Assembly (NCBI GenBank): GCA_026260175.1
Contig: JAKCWW010000111.1
Span: forward strand, 9,374 to 73,373
Origin: Reticulitermes lucifugus
Lineage: Eukaryota; Arthropoda; Insecta; Blattodea; Rhinotermitidae
Direction of reading: 5' to 3'
DNA: 64,000 nt
In this document: positions 10,517 to 21,845 of the stretch, piece by piece
Position numbering within the stretch: the first letter of the stretch is position 1
How the letters are laid out: each line of letters begins with the position of its first letter
Program-made: the position numbers and the translations under genes
The notes under the pieces: model-generated
What the model was told of the DNA's origin: nothing
Databases searched by the model: none
What the model saw: the letters and a program-made list of their open reading frames with translations, nothing else

Positions 10517-11611
10517 CTTATTCATTCTTATTAAAGAGAAGTAGTTGCCAGGTTTTTTTAGTCTTACAAATTGTTGACTATCTAAAATTTAAGAGAAATT
10601 CTGTCTTTTTCCTTACTTTAGCTCTTAAATTCAATGTGCATTTATCAGTAATTCTACTGCACATAAGAAATCTGTAGGTTGTGTTCTGACTAACATCCAG
10701 TGCATGCCTGAGAGATGTGTTACTCTGACACCTCTGCCGCCTGCTGCTGCTTCTAGAGAAGTTATCCCCACGCACACAAAGTACATAGATCCATTCTTAT
10801 GTTAAATACTGGTTTTCAAGGAAGAAAAAAAGTAGTAATGCTTTAACTTGCATATTAAGTAGTTAGTCTCTCTCTTGCAATATGGGGGAAAAAGAAAAAA
10901 AGCTGGCAGAGAAGTGAGGAAGGGAAAAGACCTGATGGGTCATTGGCCACTTATTGGTTGAAGAGCGTGCTTGAAGCTTCTGCATGGAAAACTTGGAGAT
11001 GGCCACGAGTACTGTGATAAACAGAAAGTCTATAAATTACAAATACGACAAATCAGGATGACGTGTAAAACACTGAATAAGACTAAAATTGTACCAAAAG
11101 ATGACAGAAGTGAAACAAAAATATTTATAAGAGATATCACAAGTAATAATAACAGGTTAGTCTGAAGTATCGTAATAGCTTTGTAAATGGCTGGCAGATC
11201 AGACTTATTATTCTGCAGTATTCTGTAAATAACGTGTTGTCATTATACAGAACAAAATATCTCCCCATTTTTTCTGCGTGAGATAATTACCTCTTCCTTT
11301 ATTATCTACCAGTGCCTTTCCTGCTTCCTTTCCCCTTTAATCCAATCATTTCTAAATCTTGAAACTAATTTTAACTCTGTGTAACATCTACAATAACATC
11401 CAGTTATTTGATATAGACCGAAATCAAAGGTTTGGTTTAATTGGCAGAATGAATGTATTAAGAATTAAGACTCTACTTAGTCTATGGGTGTTTATGGCGG
11501 AGACAAGGTTTTGCCTTATTTGATTTCAAACTTATCAAGAGAACCACAGAAAAATATTGAAATCATTTTGAATTATAAAACAATAACGTGAAAAACCAAT
11601 TGCTAACATTT
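10517..11611. other. unannotated DNA
   Basis: No element or exon seen. 10860-10935 is purine-rich on the plus strand. Confidence 0.5.
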
Positions 11612-11800
11612 CGCCCCTCAGACCTTTAGAGCACAGTGGTAACCTGCTGTAACATTAAAAATCTCTGCATTTTTTTCCTATAAGCAAGTGCACCGTGTAA
11701 TTTTTACAATAAGTAGAAATTATTTATCAAAGAGCAACAACCGGATTGTGTTCGTAATGCAGACGTATTGTGTATACTGTGAGGTATGAAATGAATATAG
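11612..11800 (+). repeat. family B repeat
   Basis: Full order of blocks: AGAGCACAGTGGTAACCTGC, AACATTAAAAATCTCTGCAT, GTAATTTTTACAATAAG, and GTATACTGTGAGGTATGAAA. Confidence 0.65.
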
Positions 11801-12494
11801 GCCTATTATTAAAAAAAATCTGATTAAAAATGTTGAGTACCCAAGCTAAAATATTTTTGTGCAGAACTAGCGTAACATTTCATAATAAGATACAAACGAT
11901 CCAACAGACAGAGGGAGAACATTTCGTTTCTCTGTCACAACAGACACAACTCAAGACAAGTGGCTTACACACAGAAATAAAATGAAAAGAGGAAGTCTTT
12001 AATTTCCATTCGCGCATACCAAAGCTATATAACAGTTGAAAAATTGTTTACAAAAACTTGTACTGGAAGCAAGTGAGAGAAAATAGAATGGAGGATAATG
12101 GCTAAAATAAAAAAAAATTAATGCATTGCAACAGATAGTATTGTAGTTTTGCTTGAGGGCCGAGATGTTGAAATCACGCATGCTGGCAGAGGTGGGTCGG
12201 TTGTAGATAGAACAAGTAGCAACAAAGTGTTAACTGGAATTTCCTGCCACAACTTCATTGTTTCCTTAAAGATTTTTGGCCTCCGGAATATAACGCCGTA
12301 TCAGGAGACAGATAATAGCAGCATCTGTTTCTCTTTTATTCTTATCTGTCTATCATAATGATGAAAGTAGCTCGTTTGTCCAAAATTGAAATACTTATTC
12401 AATAAATTACACGGGCGTCACACAGTAGCTTGACTAACAAATTATCCAAGAAGTAAATAACGAAATACTCATTTAAAAACGGATTACTCTTTCG
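11801..12494. other. unannotated DNA
   Basis: Nothing recognised. Several poly-A runs lie at 11811 and 12108. Confidence 0.45.
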
Positions 12495-12640
12495 TGGAAT
12501 AAGATGTTGTGTACTATCGTAGAGACATACCAACTTTTCGAAAAAACTTGGCGAAGGTATCTTCAGAGAAGATGAACTACACGGCATCACATCCCACAAG
12601 AGAGTACCCTTCACAGACACAGCCATGGTAACCTCAAATA
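12495..12640 (+). mobile_element. foldback MITE, shortened copy
   Basis: The left arm (ATGTTGTGTACTATCGTAGA, then ACCAACTTTTCG) leads directly into the outer right arm (GAACTACACGGCATCACATC, then CCATGGTAACCTCAAAT). The inner right arm is missing. Confidence 0.6.
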
Positions 12641-12804
12641 ACATATTTTTGCCTTGCCCCACATTTCTAACAGCTCTGCCCCGTTCATCATAGGTCTAAC
12701 TCTTATTTAGCGATGTACAGGTTGGATATTTTCGTGTGAGAATGAGAAGCTAATGTCCTTGTACTTAATTAAATACAACGGCCTGAAAACCTACAGTCGA
12801 GTTG

Positions 12805-13040
12805 AGTTACAGCTGTACGCATCTTAACCTCAACACTAGATGGAAGTGAGTGATCAGCTTCACTCCCCGGACACTTTTACCTTGCCTCAAGAACAGTCTG
12901 TAATCAATTAAAATAAAAAGCTGGGCCCCAGAGATGTTCTGGACGTTTTGGTGAAAACAGAAACATCTTGCTCCTGTCAGGAATTTAATCCAGAATCCCA
13001 AACCTTCCAGCTCGTAGCCTAGTTACTGTACTAACGGATG
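12805..13040 (-). mobile_element. Talua-like SINE
   Basis: Plus-strand text shows CATCTTAACCTCAACACTAG, GCTGGGCCCCAGAG, and TCCTGTCAGGAATTTAATCC where the B-box complement is expected, then CGTAGCCTAGTTACTGTACT. Confidence 0.65.
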
Positions 13041-13380
13041 GTGAGTTAGGGCTTACCTGGGAGGTCTGCCGCAAAAATAACAGAACAAAAGTTAAAATTC
13101 GTTCAACGGTAAAGAACTTCTGTACCTTTTTACAATAGAATATGATGGTTCATTACCGCGTTCACAAGAGCCCGCTTCTGGACCGTTATCCTGAATGACT
13201 GGTTCAGTCATCATCTTCATATTATTTCATTAACACCTATTTTAATATTATCTTGCAAATTACCACCACTTCTCTCACGTGGCCTCTTCTGTTCGGGATT
13301 TCCGACTAAGCTTGAACTCAGACTTTGGTTTGTATATCCCGTTGTGAAACATATACTTAAAAGTTGATAAAATTTCTATA
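13041..13380. other. unannotated DNA
   Basis: Nothing recognised. Confidence 0.4.
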
Positions 13381-13441
13381 GGGTTATTTAACATTCTATA
13401 CTACATGTTTCGGCCTTTTGGCCATCATCAAGTATGTCAAA
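13381..13441 (-). ncRNA. hammerhead-ribozyme-like motif (type I), minus strand
   Basis: On the minus strand the core reads TTGATGA, an unpaired T, a GGCC-AAAA-GGCC hairpin, GAAAC, AT and GTA. Stem I pairs ATAC (plus 13432-13435) with GTAT (plus 13398-13401). After a five-base one-sided loop, TTTGAC (plus 13436-13441) pairs with GTTAAA (plus 13387-13392), with one G-U pair. The first core base is T instead of C, which should hurt activity, so this is probably a relic. The shape matches small hammerheads of Penelope-like elements. No protein-coding part of such an element is nearby. Confidence 0.55.
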
Positions 13442-13884
13442 TCACAAAAATACTATGAGGAACGTTAATCACAACTGTAGTTTCAATAATAGAATAAGCT
13501 CGAACGCACCCCATATCTTCATGTTTACTATATGTTTCACCCGTCACATCCTGATTAATTTCGTTATGGAATAATTCTTTGTGAAAAGAAATAACTTAGC
13601 TCCAAAGATTTCTCTGATATTTTACTGAAAAATCTCGTGATACCTAAGAATAAATAAACCCATTTTTTGTTTAAATATCTCGTTAATCTTACAATTTTAC
13701 TCCAAGTTTTGTAACTTATGGAGTTGCGGCAGTGTCGTTAAATAACTTATGAATCGACGTCTGCATCAATATTTTCTTACATGTTGCCACTTAAGAGCAG
13801 CATGGAAGATTAAATTTTGTACTAAGATTGTATATCTTACTGAACACACCTACAAACTAAAGGGAATGTCGCAAACCACCCCTA
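13442..13884. other. unannotated DNA
   Basis: Nothing recognised. Confidence 0.4.
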
Positions 13885-14025
13885 CGCTTTGAAGGCACAG
13901 TGTTAACTACACGTACCAACAACTTTGACATTCAGAAGTTCCGCTTTTCGCCCATAAAGTGTATTTACGTGTTTCGTATGATTCCCACAACAAATAATAT
14001 ATTATTTACTTGAGTTTCATGTCTC
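13885..14025 (+). repeat. family B repeat, 5' two thirds
   Basis: GGCACAGTGTTAACTACACG through CTTTTCGCCCATAAAGTGTA and GTGTTTCGTATGATTCCCAC. The 3' third is missing. Confidence 0.6.
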
Positions 14026-14109
14026 AAAAACTTAAAAACCTTAAATGTAGTAATGCTAATTAATAAAAGGTAAAGTTCGCCCTATAACAAGCCATGAAGG
14101 CACTGTGGC

Positions 14110-14350
14110 AAAGTAGAGTTATAGCTATACTCTGTACTTAACCTCGGCGCTAGATGGGGTTGGGTGGTCGACGCCACGCCCCGGCCGCTTTATTCCCCGG
14201 TAAGAAATAGTGTCAATTTACAGAAGACTGGGTGGGCCCCAGAGCCGGTTTGGACGGATGCGGAAAATCGCACCCCACTCCCACTGGGGTTTGAACGCTT
14301 ATCCGTTCAGCCTGTAGCGAGTCGCTATACCAACTACACTATCCCAACCC
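14110..14350 (-). mobile_element. Talua-like SINE, fairly well kept
   Basis: CTTAACCTCGGCGCTAGATG, CCCCGGCCGCTTTATTCCCC, GGTGGGCCCCAGAGCCGGTT and GGGGTTTGAACGCTTATCCG (B-box complement), ending in GAGTCGCTATACCAACTACA. A 66-codon frame across it is incidental. Confidence 0.7.
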
Positions 14351-14607
14351 ACCATGCTAATTAGTACTGCAAGGTAACACCAGCTGCAGTATAAATTATT
14401 ACACGTGTGCTTCCAGCAAGACAAAAGTTCGAGAGGAATCTGAACCTGGAGAAAACGCAGGCAGATAAAAAGTGAATTAACAAGTTCCAGACAAGTCCGA
14501 TGACAAACCGGTTATGTTTAAAATTCAGCAAGTGTCAAACCAGCATTATTAGGAATACAGAAAACTAATTGTCTCAAAAAGAATGTAAATGTTAAGACTG
14601 CCTTACT

Positions 14608-14771
14608 CGCATGTGACGGCCTGTATTGAGGTGTACGGCTACCAAAGATTCGGAGAAAACTGCAGCAAGTTTTCCCGAAACGTCAGTAAACTACATACCG
14701 AACTACACAATCTTAGACCCCAGACGACGGCAGTTTTAGTGATCACGATCGTGAAAACCTCAGACCTCACA
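14608..14771 (+). mobile_element. foldback MITE
   Basis: Left arm GTGACGGCCTGTATTGAGGT with CCAAAGATTCGGAGAAAACT. Right arm TTTTCCCGAAACGTCAGTAA, then CCGAACTACACAATC and an AACCTCAGACCTCACA end. Confidence 0.7.
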
Positions 14772-16404
14772 ATATACAAACGATTTTCGTCAATGCACTT
14801 TTCACTACTTGGATGGAGGTGTAGATGGGAAGGCAGTATTAAGATTGATTGAGTGTGGACTAATTTAACTGGCTTAGAATACGGCCCAATGGCTGACTAC
14901 TTAAACATGGTAATCTAATTTCGGGTTTAAAAAAGGCGGGAAATTTGACAAGCTTCATGATCTGCTCCAGAGAGTTACTTAATTTTCATTTCTAGAGTTA
15001 GAGGACTAAACAGTTTTCACCGATATTCTTAAAACCGATACAGCCAGATCGAAATAGTCCATGGTATCTGAAGAGTGTAGTCGGTTTTCCCCTGTCAATT
15101 TCATTCCACTGGTGCTCCATTACTTGTAAAACTTGGTAAAAAAAATTGCTCATCTTCATCACAGGGTTGCACAAAAAGCCTTAAGGCTGTGGTGCGTCCG
15201 TAGCATCTGCTGCGGGGCCTTTCACCATGTTAAAAAGAATCTGTAGAGTGTAGCTTATAAAGGATTAATATTAATATTGAATCATATTTTCAGGAATAAT
15301 GAAGCTCTTTGGCAATGTATTGTAACAATAGGTAATAACCTATATTCTCCCACCCGCTTGTCTTGCAGCTGCTTCGGCTGTACATGATTTTCCCCTTTCC
15401 ATTAGCTTCCACTTGCATTCTGGTAATTCTTCCGTCCCTCTATGTTATTCATGTTCATGAAGGAAACATGTCTAACGCTGGTAGGTTTGGGAAGCAGAAG
15501 GCCTACTTGAATCCACACCACCAGTGTTCATCATTCTTTCTCTGACCCAAGTGCAGTTCCTCGCGCAGTACGCCCCTGGCCCAGTCCCACAGGTAGGAAG
15601 AAGAGTACAGTTAAAACAGGTCGCATCTCGTCCGGTGAAATCAATTACAGTACCCTTCTCACACTTTGTGAATGGCAGAACAATGAACCCTTACTATTCA
15701 GAGTTGCCAGCAAGGAAATATTTAATGGAGTTAACACAGTAAAAGGAATGAACCAATTAATGGCTGATAGGTTGACTTTATGTAAGATTTGTGCTGGAAG
15801 AAGTAATAATGGACAACATTTCTCTCCCAGCATTTCAGTTTCCTCCTGCAAATAACCCGTCCACCACTGCTCAATATTAATCTATCAACTACCTATAAGC
15901 ATGACCAGATAGCATACTCTAATTACATCCTTAAGGGGCTTCATCTGTCGGATCCGCCACTGCACTGGTCACAGAGTTAGGAAGTTACGTTTGAGCGTTG
16001 CACGCATTAAAAGAAAACTGAAATTTCACTGTGGCGTAAATGTGTTTATTTACTTGTTATTGTGAATTTGATAATGGTTCACGTAGTGACGCTGTCAGTG
16101 CCTCAGACTGTAAAGTGTCGAATGGTACGATGAATAATAAACTGGAAAGGCTGAAAACAGAAGCGGTCGTGGCGAATTCTGGCGTGTTATGCTGAAACTT
16201 TTCTGCAAGGGCCAATGAAAACCGTCAATATGCTGAAGTCACCAGGCCGGTTTTAGAACCCGACACCTCACAAATAAAAAGCAGTGCTACACAAACAAAA
16301 GCTACGTTCGATACGTGCGTTGTAACGTTTTGAAATAAAAATATATATTATTAAATGTATGGATTAACCACTTCTTCAACGTAATTCCTTCAATTGCAGG
16401 GACA
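14772..16404. other. unannotated DNA
   Basis: No exon or repeat I can name. 15500-15760 is open in two frames but translates to nothing familiar. Confidence 0.45.
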
Positions 16405-16605
16405 GTTTTAATTTACCAGTTATACACCTCTAGCTTTAACACAAAAAATCCTGCATTTTGCCTACACATTTTATTTACGTGTTTTATGTAATTTTTACAA
16501 TAAACAGCGTTATTTCTCCAAACAGCGTAACTAGTTGATTTTTATAATGGAGGTATACTGTGTTCTCTGTGAGGTACGAAGTGAATTTTTTATATTATGT
16601 GTAAC
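16405..16605 (+). repeat. family B repeat, representative copy (about 200 bp)
   Basis: The blocks in order are: a CTTTAACA start; AAAAATCCTGCATTTTGCCT; ACACATTTTATTTACGTGTT; TTACAATAAACAGCG; ATTTTTATAATGGAGGTATA; and CTGTGTTCTCTGTGAGGTAC, then a T-rich end. Elsewhere the family starts AAGCACAGTGGTAACTA. There is no reading frame, no tRNA-like promoter and no obvious inverted ends. About 20 copies occur in both orientations in this window. Class unknown. Confidence 0.7.
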
Positions 16606-17079
16606 TCGTGGACTTCAAGCCTCAAATGGTTAACTAAAATACCATTTTATATCTGATGTAGGGAAAATTACTGGACCACGGAAAATAACCAGTTGTAAAG
16701 CAACTTTGCATACGTCACAGCTGTGTCGATATGTGTCTACTGACAATAAGGGTAGTCCAGCTGCCTGCTGACTCCTCGCTTTCACATTGTCTGTCGGACA
16801 AGCAGCATGAAGCCAAATATAGGGGCCCATTGTGTTGAGCAAGTGTAACAAATTCGAAGCTTGTATCTTATCACCATTAGCAATCATTCCTCCTTTATGT
16901 ATGTACACGTAACAAACATGGCGAGTCAGCCGCGTTACAATTGAAATCAGGTAAAGCAAGTTTACTTAGTAGGAATATAAACTTTCGTCTCAAATAGGGG
17001 ACTGTAACCCGTTGAAAGATCTAATTGATGTCACTTCAACACAAACGGCATTTCCATATATTTAATAGACGTAACTGGT
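16606..17079. other. unannotated DNA
   Basis: Contains a 109-codon minus-strand frame (16630-16959) with no recognisable domain. Probably chance. Confidence 0.4.
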
Positions 17080-17325
17080 CTTACCTTCCAGTCCTGACCC
17101 ACGTACTAGTGGCTAAACATCTTGCCTCATGTAAGCGGTTAGGGATTGCAATTACGACCAGGAAACTGCCTGTCTTGAATAAGGTCTTCATGTGGATGTC
17201 CTCAAATCCTCCAGGAAAATCCAGGATAGTGCCTCAAATTCTATAACGGCCGCTTACCTTAACATTCTTTCCAATTACTTAATCACGAATCATACGAACA
17301 TTCAGCGCTATAACCGGTGAGACTG
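17080..17325 (+). mobile_element. SINE family C, plus strand
   Basis: GCGGTTAGGGATTGCAATTA sits at a tRNA-like position. Then come TCCTCAAATCCTCCAGGAAA, CCAGGATAGTGCCTCAAATT and ACGGCCGCTTACCTTAACAT, matching the order CCAGGCAAATGCCGGGATGG, then GGCCACGGCCGC, that I remember for the family. Confidence 0.5.
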
Positions 17326-17754
17326 AAACGTCATTACAAAATGCAAATGAAAACATTCTCTTCATTTTCTTACTGTCACACCTTGCACTGTCTTCTTAAA
17401 CCCTAAGAATCACGTGCATGGAACTTCATGTCTCAGGAGCTCAACTACTGAAATAAGTCTCCACATTAAATTGGAACCCGAATGTTTATTACCACATTCC
17501 ATGTGTTCAGCCATATGAATCCTAACTAACCGCCTGCGTTAGGATCAATTTTAATATTATCATCCACAGTACGACTAGGCCTTGCAAGTAGTCACGTATC
17601 CTCAGTTTCATAGATCAAAATTATAAGCGAGACTCTCATATTACAAATGCGTGCTGCTTTGGCAGCCGAATTCATTCTCCAAATATTTCGTGAAAAGTAC
17701 AAACTATGAAGCTTCCCAGAAGGCGAAACTGTCCTTGTGCGTGCTATGAAGGCG
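17326..17754. other. unannotated DNA
   Basis: Nothing recognised. Confidence 0.4.
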
Positions 17755-17995
17755 AATGATGGAGTGAATGTATAGCTCCATTCATTCTTAAAGTAGTCAC
17801 TAGATAAAGGTGGACGTCAAATTCACGCCTCCGCCTCTTTAAACCCGGGAAAAGGCCGCAGGTACCTGTTGAATAGGAGACTGGGGTGGCCTTAGAGCCG
17901 GTATAGACGTTGTGTAGAAGAGAATAACTTCTTGTACTTATCGGCAATCGAACCGTGATTCCTCGGTTGCCCATCTCGTACCTTGGTCATTATCA
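17755..17995 (-). mobile_element. Talua-like SINE
   Basis: TGTATAGCTCCATTCATTCT, CTTTAAACCCGGGAAAAGGC, GGGTGGCCTTAGAGCCGG-like text, and TCGGCAATCGAACCGTGATT as the B-box complement. Confidence 0.65.
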
Positions 17996-18112
17996 TAAGA
18001 GACACCATTTAAACTGAGTTATCTCTGATCCTGTGAAGATCCCCATTATTCAGTTTTCTCCATCTGCCTTAAAGACATCAAGCAAAATTTCACCTTCTTA
18101 ATATATTTCTGC

Positions 18113-18375
18113 CGATCTCAGTAGCCGCGCGGTCTAATGCGTGGGTCTGCGGCCGCTCGCTTACTGGGATTGTGGGTTCGAATCCCGCCAGGGACATGGA
18201 TGTCTGTCTCTTGTGAGTGTTGTATGTTGTCAGGTAGAGGTCTCTGCGACGGGCTGGTCACTCGTCCAGAGGAGTCCTACCGAGTGTGGTGGTCTAACTA
18301 GGTGTGTGATCGTGAAGCCTCGAAAAAATGAGGAGGCCTATGCCCCTCAGGGGCTGTCGAGCCCTAGGAAAAAAA
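18113..18375 (+). mobile_element. tRNA-derived SINE, second family, young-looking copy
   Basis: The head has an intact-looking RNA polymerase III promoter: an A-box-like GTAGCCGCGCGGTCTAATGC (18120-18139) and a B box with flank, GTGGGTTCGAATCCCGCC (18173-18190). The body holds GGCTGGTCACTCGTCCAGAG and CTATGCCCCTCAGGGGCTGT, and the element ends in an A-rich tail after CCCTAGG (from 18369). The clean B box suggests recent insertion. A 93-codon frame over it is not a gene. Confidence 0.8.
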
Positions 18376-18829
18376 ATATATATTTATATCTCTGCGTTTT
18401 AATACAAAAACCATTAGTGTAATGTCCTCAGAATAATGCTATTTATATTAGGATAATTAAACCCAAGACGATGAGATGAACGAAAGCATAGCATTTATGG
18501 AGGACAGAAGAAATGCGTACAAAAGTGTAGTAAGAGAATCTTATTGGAGATGGTCCCGTAACAATATCAACAGCCCACAGGAAGGAGCACTGTCGGAGTG
18601 GTAGGTGAGAAAAACACTTTAACGTGCAAAAACATTCTCCGGGCACAAAGAATATACGAAGTTAGAAAGGCCGTACATTACACTTTTCACTGCAAGCTTC
18701 GATTTTGAGACCCTCTGACATTCAGTTTTCCCAAAGTATGTTACTGAGACTAAACGCAATCAAAATCTGCTTTCACATGCGTCACAAAATTGATTTCAAG
18801 TGGAGTAACAATCGGTTTATTTACCCTTT
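18376..18829. other. unannotated DNA
   Basis: Nothing recognised. Confidence 0.4.
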
Positions 18830-19020
18830 AAATCACATGTATCACATGCTTTCACATTAAAAAATGTTTCCTTTTCCTCACATAGTTCACTTATGCCTTG
18901 TTTATTATTTTTAAAATAAACAGCGACAGTTTTCGTAACTTTCATACGTAACTTTGTCTTTCCGCCGCAGACGCATTTGGCTTTCTGTGAGGAAGGAGCT
19001 GAATGCTTTTATGTTATTTA
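18830..19020 (+). repeat. family B repeat, diverged
   Basis: ACATTAAAAAATGTTTCCTT, then AAAATAAACAGCGACAGTTT, then GGCTTTCTGTGAGGAAGGAG. Confidence 0.45.
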
Positions 19021-19254
19021 GATTCACTTCAGGCCGCACGGGGTTAGTAATGTCCACATATACCTATGTGTAGGCCTTCAAAGTTGTCTCCTACCTCCTG
19101 CGTGTCGTGCTGATAAGAAAGTTATTAACACGAAGGTTAATATGGCGCAAAGTTGGAAACTCGTAGAACTGGTGTAAAAAACATGTACTAGTGCCATTTG
19201 TTTTACAGGGAGACGTTTTGCTCCGAGTACTTCTCAAGTCTTATTTTTTTCTAA

Positions 19255-19465
19255 ATAATGTATAAAAATTCAGTTCCTACTTCGCAGAGGACACAGTTCA
19301 TCTGCCTTACAAAGATCGACCGGTTACTACTGCGAGGGGAATAATCGCTGTTTTTTACGAGAATTATATCAACACTTAAATAAAATGTGTGGATAAAATG
19401 CAGAGTTTTTGAGTGATAAATTGGATGGTACACATAGTTACCACTGTGTTTAAAGGGTTAAACTG
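19255..19465 (-). repeat. family B repeat
   Basis: The complement runs from CCCTTTAAACACAGTGGTAA through ATAATCGCTG-type text to CTCTGCGAAGTAGGAACTGA. Confidence 0.65.
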
Positions 19466-19601
19466 TAACTTAAAATCCAGGGAGTGAGAACGTGGCATCG
19501 ATTTATAGGGCGCCGGATGAGGGCGCGGTGTCAGCTTTTGTGAAAGCGGCAATGAATAGTCGCGTTCCATACAAAACGAAGAACTTCCTAACCCTCCAAA
19601 C

Positions 19602-20069
19602 CACAATTAGCTTGAGTTTAAGTTAAATCCAACTAATTCACAAGATTATTAACATAGTAAGATGTATTTGTAACCCCTACATACGTTTCGGCAAACAAAT
19701 TGCCATCCACAGCGGGCGTTCATCAAAGAATCTCTGTGTTATACGGCGTATTAGCCTATAATCACTGATTCAGAAACATGTATTATTGCTCTTAATGTTT
19801 GGTTTTATGGTTATATGCATGCATTCATTTTAATATTGTGAGCGGCATGAGTGCTTCCAATGTATTTTCAAATGTGTGTGTGTATCTGGATGCCATAGTT
19901 GCTTGTAATTCTATGACGAACGCCACCCGAGGATGGCAACTTGATTGCCGAAACATAGTGTATATAGGGGTTACAATTACTCTGTTAATAATCTTGTGCA
20001 TTAGTTGGTTTTAACTTAAACTCATGATAAAATGCACAGTACATACAACATAGAATTCACAATTAGCTT
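19602..20069. mobile_element. foldback element carrying two head-to-head hammerhead-like motifs
   Basis: The arm at 19612-19735 is the reverse complement of 19900-20027 with good identity. Both arms include a GGTTTTAACTTAAACTC-type outer end and AAGATTATTAACA. The loop is about 165 bases. Each arm carries a motif of the form GGATGGCAA-loop-TTGCCGAAAC, then TGTAGGGG or TATAGGGG, at 19676-19725 (minus) and 19919-19965 (plus), with 5' ends facing the centre. The cores (CTGTGGA and CCGAGGA) depart from CTGANGA, so both motifs are decayed. CACAATTAGCTT occurs at 19602-19613 and again at 20058-20069 and may be a target duplication. Confidence 0.65.
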
Positions 20070-20756
20070 ATCATGAAGGATTTTGATTTATTGAATTACA
20101 CACATTAAACTTAACTCTGTTCTGTGAAATGTGCAGTCAGTGTCAGTAAAAAGTAGTATTTTGCATCGTGTAGAAATTTGGATACAATAATCTGTTTAAT
20201 TACGTCACTAAAGTCTAAATATGAGTATGTTTGTGTTATTCCTTCTTTAAAGTTCCAGTTACTATAAACTGCGGTAATGACTAAGAAAGGAACCATATCC
20301 CGGATGAACAACGGGTAATTCTGGTTTTGAGAAAGCAAAAATAAGTGTTACTAACAGCTATTTGTAGTGTGTAACACCTCTTACGCAATATAATAATTCG
20401 TTAAGACAAGAATACTGTGAATACTGTGAAACATGAAGATGCTTTCTCCTACCCATCAAATAAAATGCAGTTGCACAGCGACAGCTCTAAATTTCATTAC
20501 ATGTTCTGACCGTCACACTTTTATTTCCTTATTCAATTTATGAACAGGAAGCCGTTCTATGAAGGGAAATTTAAAAAAAAAGAAATGGAAATAAAGGAAA
20601 CTTCGTAAGAAGGCAGAGCAAGGAAAAAAATGAGCCATAAAATAGATGAAGAGAGACCTGATCTTCAGAGCAGCTGAAGTATATAATGGAAAAAATACAA
20701 GCGAAAACAAGCAGTACGACCAGTACGACAGATGAAAATTATGCATGTATGAATGC
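20070..20756. other. unannotated DNA
   Basis: Nothing recognised. 20560-20700 is purine-rich on the plus strand. Confidence 0.4.
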
Positions 20757-20812
20757 ATTTATTATTTATTTATTTACATATTTATTTATATAAATATTTA
20801 TTTATTTTTGTT
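20757..20812. repeat. (TTTA)n low-complexity tract
   Basis: Irregular TTTA/TATTTA repeats. Confidence 0.9.
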
Positions 20813-20852
20813 TCGCTTAACGACAGTTTCGGTATCTCAGACTACACTGTGC

Positions 20853-21110
20853 TGTGAGATTTGAGGTTTTCAGGGCGGTGACTATAAAGATGGGTGGCTT
20901 CTACGATGTGACGCCATGTATTCTGATAGAATTGTACCAAAGTATCAGGATTATGCTCTCTCCATCATCACCGTAGAAAAGTAAAATAGTACATATAATA
21001 CACAAGTAGTAAAGATCTACTCTGAAGGTCGAAGCAGTAGACTTCTCCGAAACATTTTTATAATTCTACCAGACTACACGACTTCACACTCAAGATCCAT
21101 CGTTATAAGA
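20853..21110 (+). mobile_element. foldback MITE, long copy with both outer ends
   Basis: Left end GTGAGATTTGAGGTTTTCAG, then GGCGGTGACTATAAAGATGG and GTGACGCCATGTATTCTGAT. Right arm TTCTCCGAAACATTTTTATA, then CTACCAGACTACACGACTTC. The loop contains unrelated-looking sequence. It shows that the true outer end is the GTGAGATTTGAGGTTACC-type block. Confidence 0.7.
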
Positions 21111-21559
21111 CGTTATAATGAGAGGGTAACAAGTTAACACGTACTTAACTGTAAACGACGTGGATAAAGTCGGTGGTGCTATTTACCGGGAGTAAATGAA
21201 AAAAAATACCAAAAACCGTCAGTCATGTGAGATGGTGATCAGGATAGTAGGTAGAGCTTTGTGAAGTGAGGAACGCACCACGTAGGTGATAAGACTAACG
21301 ACTTAAGAAGAAAACGCTGATGGTGTAGCAAGACGCAGCACGTTTACTATCATAGGGGAAGAAAATGTACTGTTCTGAAAGTGTGCCTGCTCCTCCTCGT
21401 GAAGGTAGGTCGGAGGCAAGATAGAGCGATGGGAATTAAAGGTGGTAAGTTAAATGGCCAGCGCACTCTTTGAGTATGCAGCAGAAAAAGAAAAGTTACG
21501 AACTTGATCTGAATTTTGAATTGTGTTACATTATGTAACTTGAAAGCTGCATTATGAGT
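21111..21559. other. unannotated DNA
   Basis: Nothing recognised. Confidence 0.4.
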
Positions 21560-21845
21560 AAACGGGGTAGGCGTTGGCGCAGTTTTTTGAGGCACTGCGC
21601 TACAAGTCGGAAGGTCGCGGGTTCGATTCCCGATCAATCCTTCCGGCCGCACTATGGCCCTGGGGTCGACTCAGCCTCCGACAGAAAGGAGTACCAGAAA
21701 TATCTCCTAAAGATTAACGCCGGCCGGTGCGTACGGCTGACAACCTTACCACTTTCATGTATCGATTGTCTAAAAATCCTGGGAGCGTCAACTTCCTGGA
21801 GCCCTAGGGGTCTGCCCAGGCCTGTATAGGGATAGCTTTACCTAT
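21560..21845 (+). mobile_element. tRNA-derived SINE (Talua-like head, different tail)
   Basis: The head is GGTAGGCGTTGGCGCAG (21568-21584). A B box follows, GGTCGCGGGTTCGATTCCCG (21613-21632). GGCCCTGGGGTCGACTCAGC and CAGAAAGGAGTACCAG-type text then match the Talua-like body. From about 21700 it departs (GATTAACGCCGGCCGGTGCG, then CCTAGGGGTCTGCCCAGG), so it may be a subfamily with its own tail. The promoter looks intact. Confidence 0.75.

Noticed and set aside
18120-18190. tRNA gene candidate
   Set aside because: Has A- and B-box-like strings, but the arms do not fold into a tRNA cloverleaf and a SINE body and tail follow.
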